The notes beneath the pieces are model-generated. The model saw only the letters and a list, made by a program, of their open reading frames with translations, did no database searches and was not told the origin of the DNA. 64,000 bases of DNA from Acidobacteriota bacterium (GTDB lineage: Bacteria; Acidobacteriota; Thermoanaerobaculia; Multivoradales; J023), in NCBI GenBank assembly GCA_029263395.1, contig JAJCXO010000138.1, positions 88,857 through 152,856 of the forward strand, read 5' to 3'. Each line of letters opens with the position of its first letter. Position 1 is the stretch's first letter. Positions 17,489 to 26,187 of this stretch are shown in pieces. A program made the translations under genes and the position numbers.

Positions 17489-20400
17489 GCCTCGCTCCCC
17501 GATGATTCCCGACTTCGACTGCCGACTGCCACCAACTCGTCCCCAAGGCTGCTGTCTCCGTCGTCGTCTGCTTCCGGCTCATCGGCGAGCTCGAGCAGGA
17601 TTGGAGCCATGGCCTCCAGCTTGCGACGCCGCTCGGGATCCTCGAGCAGGAACGTGGCCATCGTCTCGACGGTCGGTGAGTCGAACAACACCTGGAATAA
17701 CGGGACTTCGATCTCGAAAGCGTCCTGAACCATCGCGTTGAGCTCGGTGGCATACATCGAATGGCCACCCAACTCGAAGAAATTGTCACGGACCCCAACT
17801 TCCTCCAGCCCCAAAACCTCTGCCATCATGCCTGCCAACACTTCCTCGACCGGAGTACTCGCGCCGACTTCGGGGGCCAAGTCTTCGAACAGCAGCAGTT
17901 CCTCCTCTTCGACGGTGGCGGCCAGAGCCGCTCGATCGAGCTTGCCGGTCGAAGTACGCGGCAACTCGAGGTGAACAATGATCTGCCGCGGCAACATGTA
18001 GCTTGGCAACCGTTGCCTCAAGAAAGCGCCCAACTCGGTTTCGAGGGCGGCTTCACCCCGTGTCATCACATGCGCGACGAGGCTCGGTTCACCGGTGGCA
18101 GCCTCGCTGAGGACCACCGCAGCTTCACGCACTTGGGTGTGGGACGAAAGCGTGGCCTCGATCTCGTCGAGCTCGATACGAAAACCGCGAACTTTGACCT
18201 GCCGATCGAGACGGCCGAGAAACTCGAGGTCACCATCTGAACGCCAACGCCCGCGATCACCGGTGCGATAGAGACGCTCCCCCGCTTTCTCAGAGCCCGT
18301 CTTGGGCACGAAGGCAAGAGCGGTGGTCGCCGCCTGCCCCAGATATCCCCTAGCAAGACCCGCTCCGCTGATACAGATCTCGCCCACGGTCTGAGTAGGG
18401 ACCGGGCGCTGGGACGGATCGCAGACACGAATTTCAAGACCGCTGAGCGGCCGACCGAGGCTCGATGAAGACTCTCGATCGACGATGGCCCAGCTCGCAT
18501 TGGACGTCGCTTCGGTCGGTCCGTAAAGGTTGATCAGGACCAACTCCGGCAACACCGCCCGAGTACGCTCAATCAACGCTGGTGTCAGTTCCTCACCTCC
18601 GACCATCAGGTACCGCAACGAGGTCGGAACCGCCTTGCTATCGGACTCCATGACCGCAACCAGCGCCTCCCACAGGGAAGGCACACAATTGAGCCCGGCC
18701 TCGCCATCGAGCTGTGCGAGTAAATCGACCGCGCTGGCCACTGCTGCTTCGGGCACGGCACGAACCGCCGCTCCGTGGAGGAGCGGCGCCAGCAACTGTT
18801 TGAGGGAAGCATCAAAGGTGATGCGGGTGACCAAGGGGAGCGACTGCAGCCGATCGGCGAACAGCTCATGCTCGACCCAGCTCAGATAACTCGCCAGGCT
18901 GTCACGGCTGACCATGACTCCCTTCGGGCGGCCCGTCGAGCCCGAGGTGTAAATTACATAGGCGAGATTCCCTGGGTGGACGTTCGGCGCGAGCCGCGTG
19001 ACAGGGCACAGTGCGAGGGCTGCAGCCTCACGATCGAGCTCCAGGATGCTGTCCTCGGGACCGTCTCCAGCCCATCGGACTTCGGCCAAACGAGCAACCC
19101 ACTGCGAGTGGGTCAGAACGAAACGCGGCGCCGAGTCCTCGACGATCAGAGCGATACGTTGCGGCGGATCTCCTGGATCGAGCGGTACGTAAGCGCCGCC
19201 GGTCTTCAGCACCGCCATCACGGCAACCACTAACTCGATGGACCGTTCGAGCATCAGTGCGACTCGAACATCAGCCCCAGCTCCCCGCCGCCGCAGCTCG
19301 TGTGCCAACTGATTCGACTGTGCGTCGAGATCGGCATAGGTCAACGTTTCGTTGAGGAAACGGACAGCGACGCGCGACGGATGGAGATCAGCCTGCGCCG
19401 CGAAGCGCTCGACGATCAAAGAGCGCTTTGCCTCTTGCGAAGACTGCCCCCACTCGACCAGCAGTTGATGGCGTTCAGCGGCAGCAATGACCGGTAATTC
19501 ATCGAGCCGGCTGCTTGGCGAACTCGTGGCCGCGCCCAGCAAGGTCTCGAACTGCGAGACAAATCTCTGCAGTGTCGCTGCATCAAAAAGATCTTGCCGC
19601 CCACTCAGGTAGCCGGTGATCCCGGCCCCGCTCTCTTCCAGTCCCAAGACTAGATCGAACTTCGCCGTACCTGTGTCGAGAGCTCGTGGCTTCAGCTGGA
19701 AACCGTCAAGTTCGAGCGTTTCCAAAGGCTTGTTCTGCAACACGAACATCGTCTGGAACAAGGGTGACTGACCGGTCGCTCGTACCGGTTGAAGAGCTTC
19801 CACCACCAGCTCGAAAGGCGCGTCTCGATGGGCGTGGGCCTCGAGGATCGTTTCTCGAACCCGTGCCAGCAATTCGGCGAACGTCGGACGGCCGCCCAGA
19901 TCGACCCGTATCACCAGAGTGTCCACAAAACAGCCGATTGTCGATTCGGACTCGAGCCAACGGCGCCCGGCATGCGGTGTCCCCACCACGAGATCACTCA
20001 TGCCGGTCGAACGATGGAGAAAGAGATCATAGGCCGCCAACAAGACCATGAAGAGGGTGGCGTCATGGGTACGTCCGGTCGTCCGCAGCACACCTGGGAT
20101 GTCGGGGCCCAGCCTCAAACTCCGGGTTACTCCACTCCCGGATGGGACAACCGGGTGCGGTCGGTCGGTCGGTAGCCGAAGGGGCGGCGCCGCCGAAGAA
20201 GCCTCGCCCAACTGCCCTCGCCAGTAAGCCAGATCGCCGGAAATTGCAGCCGCGTCGAGATGCTCCCGCTGCCAGCGTGCAAAGTCGGCATATTGCAAAA
20301 CCGGTTCGACGAGTGGGCTTGGGCGACCGCTGGCAAAAGCGCTGTAGAGCTCACCCAACTCTCGGATCAACACGCCGGTCGACCAGCCGTCCGCAACCGT

Positions 20401-23400
20401 GTGATGCAACACCAAGACCAGCTGGTGCAGCTGCTCACCAAGGCTCAACAGTACCATCCGAACCAGCGGTCCTGTCGCAAGATTGAAGGGCTGACGTGCC
20501 AACTCGTTCGACCAACGGACCGCTTGAGACTGCCGCACCGCGGCCGGCAATCGGCTCAGATCAATCCGCGGCCAGATTTGGCGCTGCTCCGGAGCGCTCT
20601 CGATCCGCTGGATCAACGTATCGCGTCGACGTTCCAAGCGGCAGCGCAAGACATCGTGACGGCGCACGATCTCATCCAGGCTCGAGAACAGGACTGCTAG
20701 CTCGAGGTGACCTCGAGCTTCGACGATAGCCGGTATGTTGTAGGCTGGGCTGGCGGGATCCAGCTGATGCAGGATCCACATCCCCTCCTGCGGGAACGAG
20801 GCCGGCGCTTCTGCCTGACGCGGGCCGGGACGCAACGCGGTGATACTTGGAGCTGCCCGACGACCTTCGAGTCGGGCAGCCAACAAACGCACCGTCGGTG
20901 CCTCGAAGATTTCACGCAACTCGAGATCGACACCAAACACACGCTGTATTCGAACCTGCAGACGTGTGGCCAGCAAGGAATGACCGCCGAGGGCGAAAAA
21001 GTTGTCATCCAGATGCACTCGATCGAGATCGAACAGCTCGCAGAATATCTCCGCCAACAGTTCTTCGGACGCGTTGCGAGGCCCGCTTCCTGCTTCGCGT
21101 TGCGGCAACTCCAGCTGTGTGATTGCGGCGCGATCCACCTTGCCGTTCGCGGTGAGTGGCATCGTCTCGAGCCTGATCAAGCGCGACGGCACCATTGCGC
21201 TAGGTACCCGCTGGCGCAAGTACCCGACGAGCGTCTCATCGCTCGCAGCGGCCCCAGTCATCAGCACCATGTGAGCAATCAGCATGGCCTCACCCGACCG
21301 ATCTTCGCGCATTGATGCAACGACCGCTTCCACCTCTGGATGGGAGACCAGCATCGCCTCGATTTCACCGAGCTCGATACGCTGGCCTCGCAGCTGAACC
21401 TGGTGGTCGACTCGCCCGAGAAAGTCGATGTCTCCGCTGCGAAGCCAACGGGCCAAATCACCGCTACGGTACAGCCGCTGTCCAGCCTGTTCGGCAAAGG
21501 GATCAGGAACAAAACGCGAGGCGGTCGACGCCGGTCGATCGAGATAACCGCGAGCCAAGGACGCACCGGCCAGGCAAAGCTCCCCCGGCGCCTCCGCGGG
21601 CACCAACCGACCTCGGCGATCAAGAAGGCGAACCTGAACGTTACTGATCGGGCTGCCGATCGACGGCAGGCCAGTACCCTGCGCAGCGATGGTACCGGCG
21701 GTCGCTACCACAGAATTTTCTGCTGGCCCGTAGTGGTTGATCACCTGCCACCTGAGATCTGCCGACGGGCGCAGATGCAGACGGTCACCGCCGGTGAGCA
21801 CAGCTCGCAACGCCAGATCATGCCGCCCAGCCGCATCACCCTCGACCAAAATCGCTTCCGCCAGCGGCGTCGGCAAGAAGGTCACAGTGATTCGGCGTTC
21901 GGCCAACCAGCTGCAGAGTTTTGCCACTGAAGTCCGTGCCTCTGCTGGTGGCAGATGCAGGCTCGCACCAGCAGCGAGGCTGGGCCACACCTCCCAGACG
22001 ACGGCATCAAAGCCCAAGCCAGCCACCTGGGTGGCCCGGTCGGCCGAGCTCAGGCCATAGGTCTGTAAGTGCCAGTCGACCAGGTTGCTCAGGCCACGCT
22101 GCTCGACCGCTACCCCTTTTGGGCGTCCCGTCGAGCCGGAGGTGTAGACTACGTAGGCGAGATGGTTCGGCGATAGTCGCAAAGCCGAAGACTCCAGGCT
22201 CTCCCCAGTCAGGGCTCCCGCGAGGCGGTCGAGCTCCAACAGATCAGCCTCGCTTCCGGGCAAGCTGGAGCTGAACTCGCTCGATGTCAGGACCACCGAA
22301 ACCCCGGCGTCGGCGAGCATGAATTCAACCCGCTCACGCGGATACTCTGGGTCGAGCGGCACATAGGCAGCGCCTGTTTTCATGATGCCGAGGTACGCCA
22401 CCAACAACGTGCAGGAACGACCTAGCAGCACACCGATTCGCGATTCCGGCCCCAATCCGCGAGTGACCAGTAGGCTCGCCAAGCGAGCCGCCTGTGCATC
22501 GAGTTCGGCGTAGGTCAACCGTGTCGCCTGGTCTTCGACCGCCAACGCTCCAGGAGTTGCCCGCGCCCAGCCAGCGATCCGTTCGTGGACGAGCAGCGCG
22601 GTTTCGGGCTGCCGAGAGGTGTCGTTCCACTCACCGAGCAGCTGGAGCCGCTCGTTATCGTCCAACATCGGCAACTCGCCAAGGTGACGATCAGGATCTT
22701 TTGTTGCCGCCACCAACAAACGCCGGTAGTGCTCCAACCAGCGAATGACCGTGGATTCGTCGAACAGCTCGCGGTCGAATTGCAATGACAGGATCAATTC
22801 CTCGCCGACCTCGGCACAGCGCAATACCAGGTCGAAGGGCGAGTACGGCTCGGTCCACGGCAGGGTCTCGAGCTCGACATTGCCAAAGCGGAGTCGGCCT
22901 CCGCCTTGTCCTACCGCAAGGGCAGCAAGATCCATTGACGCCCCCGGCGGGGCCTGCTGGAGCGCAAACATATGCCGAAACAACGACTCTTGCCCCGAAT
23001 GCCGCTGAGGCTGAAGTCGTTCGACGAGCAATGGCAAGGGAACAACATGATGCTCGAAAGCATTGAGCGCATGATCCCGTACGCGCTCGATCAAGTCTCC
23101 GAAAGTCGGCTCCCCTGTCAAGTCTGCCCGCAGGGCCAAGGGCTCTACGAAATAACCCAGGATGCCACTCAGCTCGGGCCGATCACGGCCGAGGGTCGGA
23201 GTTCCGACCAAGAAGTCTTCTTGGCCCCCATGGCGCCCCAGGAACACTTGGAAAGCCGACAAGAGACCGGCAAAGAGGGTTGTCTGGCGATCCCGAACGA
23301 GTCCTCTGAACCGGTCCAGGCAGGCGGGGCCCAGCTTCGATATGACAAGCCCCCCTTCACCGCTAGGCCGGGCGGGCCTCGGCCGATCCGTCCACAATTC

Positions 23401-26187
23401 GGGCGCGGTTGGCAGTGGGGTCAACGTCTCGAGCCAGAAACGCCACGAACGCTCGCCAACCACAGAGTCCAGCTCGGTACGCCGCCAGCGAACGGCATCG
23501 TCAAAGCTCCAAGGTAATGGCCCCAAACTCGCTCGTTCGCCACCGACCGCTTCGGCATAAAGCGCAGCGAGTTCGCGGAGCAAGATCGCGAGCGACCAGA
23601 AATCAGCGATGATGTGATGCACCGCCAACATCAAGACGGCCGAGCCGGCCGGAGGTTCGAACAGCCTCAGGCGCAGCAGTGGCCCCTGCGCGAGATCGAA
23701 GGGGCGATAGGCTTCATCAGCCAAGCGGGTCTGGAGCTCATCCGCGTTCGCCAACCCGATCACAGCGAAGTCGACCGTTGGCTGCTCCATCTCGACTCGC
23801 TTGGGCTCTCCACCAACCTCGGGAAAAACCGTCCGCAACATCGGATGGCGCTCGCTGAGTGCCAGCAAAGCACGCATGAGTGCTTCCGCATCCGGCGCCG
23901 GATGCGCCCGGGCTGCTCCGGCAATGTGGTAGGCACCACTCTCGGGTGCCAGACGATTCAGAAACCACATCGCCTTCTGGCCGTCCGAGAGGCTTTCACG
24001 ATCGACGAGTGTCAACGGTTCGGTAGCCCAGGCCATCGGCGCTGCACTCTCTTGAACCTTCTCCTGAAGGCTCGCGGAATCCTCCCCCAACCGCAACAAG
24101 ACTCGGTCGGCAAGCTCACGCGGCGACAGGCCCGTGAGTAGATCCTTCACCGAGACTGGTAAGTCGAACTCGAATCGCAGACGTTGTTCGAGCTCCACCG
24201 CAACCAGAGAATCGAGCCCCTGCGAAGTCAGTGAATCGTCGGCGGCAAGGTCCGGAAGACGCAACGCGCGAGCACACTCGTGGCATAACCCATCAACCAG
24301 AACTCGGACGCGCTCGTGAGGGTCAACTCCCAGCAAATGCTCACGATGAAGCTCCGGCGATTCGCTGCCATCGAGCTCTGGTGCCGCGTTGCCATCATCC
24401 GACAGAGCGGGCATGGCAAAGGATCCCACACGGTGTACTTCGGTGAGCTCGCCCGCGAGGTACCGTTGGCGCACTCGATGGCGCTGCACTTTACCGCTGG
24501 AGGTTTTAGGCAACGTGGTGGTCTTGATCAAGACCACCATATGAACTCGCAACTCGTGGGATTCAGCCACCGCCTCGCGAATCGCCTCGCCGCAAGCCGT
24601 CGCCTCGCCAGCCGCATGACGGTCGAGCTCTGCGACCACCACCAACCGCTCTTCACCTTCGACTTCGATCGAAAACGCCGCCGAGCCTCCCTCCCGTAGG
24701 CTGCGATGAGACCCCTCGGCGGTCAACTCGATGTCCTGCGGGTAGTGGTTGCGCCCACGGATGATCACCAAATCCTTGATACGCCCGGCGATAAATAGTT
24801 CGCCATCGTGGACGAAGCCGAGATCGCCAGTGCGCAGATAGGGGCCAGCGGCGGGATCTTCGACGAGGCGGGCTGCAAAATCCCGTTCGCTGGCCTCCGG
24901 CTGCTGCCAGTAGCCTCCCGCAACGCTGTCCCCGGCGATCCAGATTTCGCCGACCTCGCCAGCTACACTCCGGCGACCACTCTCCGGTTCAGCGATGACA
25001 ATCTCCAGATCCATCCAGGAACTGCCGCAGCTGACAAGGGAGTGGGCTCCTTGGGGGTTTTTGGCGACCTGAACGCGATGCTGCTCCAGTTCCCGGGCAT
25101 CGAAAGACTCGAACTGATGAGGACGAGCGGGCGCCGAGCCACTGACGAACAGAGTTGCTTCCGCCAAGCCATAACAGGGATAGAAGCCCTCCTGGCGAAA
25201 ACCGCAGTCGGCAAAAGCCGCCGCGAAGGTCTCGAGAGTCGAGGCACGAACTGGCTCGGCGCCATTGAAAGCAACCCGCCAAGAACTCAGGTCGAGACCT
25301 TGCCGTTGTTGAGGACTGACTTTTCGGCAGCAGAGCTCGTAGGCGAAGTTAGGGCCGCCGCTGATCGTCGCCCGATAACGCTCGATCGCCTCCAGCCAAC
25401 GTCTCGGCCGACGCAGAAAGGCCATGGGTGACATCAACACGCAGCGGGCACCGACATAGAGGGGCTGCAGAACGTTACCAATCAAGCCCATGTCGTGGAA
25501 CAAGGGCAGCCATCCGAGGATGACCGACTCCTCATCGGTCTCGAAGGCGCGCTGAATCATCTCCTCGTTGTGCATCAAGTTACGATGCGAAACCATGACG
25601 CCTTTGGGCTCGGAGGTAGATCCAGATGTGTACTGTAAGAAGGCCAAATCATCGCCCTGGAGTTCTTGCGGGTTCCAGGCAGCGGGACTCTGCTCGATAG
25701 CATCGCTAGCCAACCAACGTAGCTCGGCGAGTTCCGCGACCTGAGCAGCCGCAGAGCGCAGCCAGCCCTGGGGGCTCGAGGCGGTTAGAACGGCAGCAGG
25801 AGTCGCGTCCCGAACAATCGACTGCAAGCGCGGCAATACACGCCGAGAGGTCGGCAAATGGGCGGGCACGGCAACGACCCGAGCATAAAGGCATCCCAGG
25901 AACGCCTCGATGAATTCGAGACCGGGAGGAAACAACAACAGAACCCGTCCCCCCCCGAGCCCGGCCGCTTGCAGTTCGGCAGCAATCGTACGAGCCGACG
26001 CATCGAGTTCGACCCAACTCAGCCGACGGCCTTCGGTTTCTCCATCCTCCAAAAAGGTGAAGACGTTGTCAGTACCCTTTTCGACCGCACGGGACCGAAG
26101 CAGCTCGACCAAGTTAGGGGCGACTGCAGTGGACCCACTCACAGTAGAACTCTGCCTACGACTCGTCGACGATAACTCACGATCCAT
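17485..26187 (-). CDS. Lipo-initiation NRPS: fatty acyl-AMP ligase-ACP-C-A-T-C-A-T
   Basis: This is the starter megasynthase of about 2900 aa. The N-terminal adenylate-forming domain has YTSGSTSEPKGVMVSHRN near 182, GWLPLFHDMGL and YPCYGLAEATLFVSG. These are hallmarks of fatty acyl-AMP ligases that load fatty acids on an ACP (GLDSL Ser near 655). Module 1: C domain with HHIIADFWS near 855 (Phe where Gly is usual), A3 near 1346, carrier FFALGGHSLL near 1730. Module 2: C domain HHTVADGW near 1929, A3 near 2412, carrier FFELGGHSMY near 2800. Hand-read codes are D-A-W-F-L-G-H-V-V (Leu-like) and D-A-K-N-M-G-L-S-N (not assigned). A GTG at 26202 could also start the frame; ATG 26187 is preferred because GGTGAGGG lies about 8 nt upstream. 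The start lies within the end of the LanB-like gene. Confidence 0.95.
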   Translation of the reverse strand: MDRELSSTSRRQSSTVSGSTAVAPNLVELLRSRAVEKGTDNVFTFLEDGETEGRRLSWVELDASARTIAAELQAAGLGGGRVLLLFPPGLEFIEAFLGCLYARVVAVPAHLPTSRRVLPRLQSIVRDATPAAVLTASSPQGWLRSAAAQVAELAELRWLASDAIEQSPAAWNPQELQGDDLAFLQYTSGSTSEPKGVMVSHRNLMHNEEMIQRAFETDEESVILGWLPLFHDMGLIGNVLQPLYVGARCVLMSPMAFLRRPRRWLEAIERYRATISGGPNFAYELCCRKVSPQQRQGLDLSSWRVAFNGAEPVRASTLETFAAAFADCGFRQEGFYPCYGLAEATLFVSGSAPARPHQFESFDARELEQHRVQVAKNPQGAHSLVSCGSSWMDLEIVIAEPESGRRSVAGEVGEIWIAGDSVAGGYWQQPEASERDFAARLVEDPAAGPYLRTGDLGFVHDGELFIAGRIKDLVIIRGRNHYPQDIELTAEGSHRSLREGGSAAFSIEVEGEERLVVVAELDRHAAGEATACGEAIREAVAESHELRVHMVVLIKTTTLPKTSSGKVQRHRVRQRYLAGELTEVHRVGSFAMPALSDDGNAAPELDGSESPELHREHLLGVDPHERVRVLVDGLCHECARALRLPDLAADDSLTSQGLDSLVAVELEQRLRFEFDLPVSVKDLLTGLSPRELADRVLLRLGEDSASLQEKVQESAAPMAWATEPLTLVDRESLSDGQKAMWFLNRLAPESGAYHIAGAARAHPAPDAEALMRALLALSERHPMLRTVFPEVGGEPKRVEMEQPTVDFAVIGLANADELQTRLADEAYRPFDLAQGPLLRLRLFEPPAGSAVLMLAVHHIIADFWSLAILLRELAALYAEAVGGERASLGPLPWSFDDAVRWRRTELDSVVGERSWRFWLETLTPLPTAPELWTDRPRPARPSGEGGLVISKLGPACLDRFRGLVRDRQTTLFAGLLSAFQVFLGRHGGQEDFLVGTPTLGRDRPELSGILGYFVEPLALRADLTGEPTFGDLIERVRDHALNAFEHHVVPLPLLVERLQPQRHSGQESLFRHMFALQQAPPGASMDLAALAVGQGGGRLRFGNVELETLPWTEPYSPFDLVLRCAEVGEELILSLQFDRELFDESTVIRWLEHYRRLLVAATKDPDRHLGELPMLDDNERLQLLGEWNDTSRQPETALLVHERIAGWARATPGALAVEDQATRLTYAELDAQAARLASLLVTRGLGPESRIGVLLGRSCTLLVAYLGIMKTGAAYVPLDPEYPRERVEFMLADAGVSVVLTSSEFSSSLPGSEADLLELDRLAGALTGESLESSALRLSPNHLAYVVYTSGSTGRPKGVAVEQRGLSNLVDWHLQTYGLSSADRATQVAGLGFDAVVWEVWPSLAAGASLHLPPAEARTSVAKLCSWLAERRITVTFLPTPLAEAILVEGDAAGRHDLALRAVLTGGDRLHLRPSADLRWQVINHYGPAENSVVATAGTIAAQGTGLPSIGSPISNVQVRLLDRRGRLVPAEAPGELCLAGASLARGYLDRPASTASRFVPDPFAEQAGQRLYRSGDLARWLRSGDIDFLGRVDHQVQLRGQRIELGEIEAMLVSHPEVEAVVASMREDRSGEAMLIAHMVLMTGAAASDETLVGYLRQRVPSAMVPSRLIRLETMPLTANGKVDRAAITQLELPQREAGSGPRNASEELLAEIFCELFDLDRVHLDDNFFALGGHSLLATRLQVRIQRVFGVDLELREIFEAPTVRLLAARLEGRRAAPSITALRPGPRQAEAPASFPQEGMWILHQLDPASPAYNIPAIVEARGHLELAVLFSSLDEIVRRHDVLRCRLERRRDTLIQRIESAPEQRQIWPRIDLSRLPAAVRQSQAVRWSNELARQPFNLATGPLVRMVLLSLGEQLHQLVLVLHHTVADGWSTGVLIRELGELYSAFASGRPSPLVEPVLQYADFARWQREHLDAAAISGDLAYWRGQLGEASSAAPPLRLPTDRPHPVVPSGSGVTRSLRLGPDIPGVLRTTGRTHDATLFMVLLAAYDLFLHRSTGMSDLVVGTPHAGRRWLESESTIGCFVDTLVIRVDLGGRPTFAELLARVRETILEAHAHRDAPFELVVEALQPVRATGQSPLFQTMFVLQNKPLETLELDGFQLKPRALDTGTAKFDLVLGLEESGAGITGYLSGRQDLFDAATLQRFVSQFETLLGAATSSPSSRLDELPVIAAAERHQLLVEWGQSSQEAKRSLIVERFAAQADLHPSRVAVRFLNETLTYADLDAQSNQLAHELRRRGAGADVRVALMLERSIELVVAVMAVLKTGGAYVPLDPGDPPQRIALIVEDSAPRFVLTHSQWVARLAEVRWAGDGPEDSILELDREAAALALCPVTRLAPNVHPGNLAYVIYTSGSTGRPKGVMVSRDSLASYLSWVEHELFADRLQSLPLVTRITFDASLKQLLAPLLHGAAVRAVPEAAVASAVDLLAQLDGEAGLNCVPSLWEALVAVMESDSKAVPTSLRYLMVGGEELTPALIERTRAVLPELVLINLYGPTEATSNASWAIVDRESSSSLGRPLSGLEIRVCDPSQRPVPTQTVGEICISGAGLARGYLGQAATTALAFVPKTGSEKAGERLYRTGDRGRWRSDGDLEFLGRLDRQVKVRGFRIELDEIEATLSSHTQVREAAVVLSEAATGEPSLVAHVMTRGEAALETELGAFLRQRLPSYMLPRQIIVHLELPRTSTGKLDRAALAATVEEEELLLFEDLAPEVGASTPVEEVLAGMMAEVLGLEEVGVRDNFFELGGHSMYATELNAMVQDAFEIEVPLFQVLFDSPTVETMATFLLEDPERRRKLEAMAPILLELADEPEADDDGDSSLGDELVAVGSRSRESSGSEA

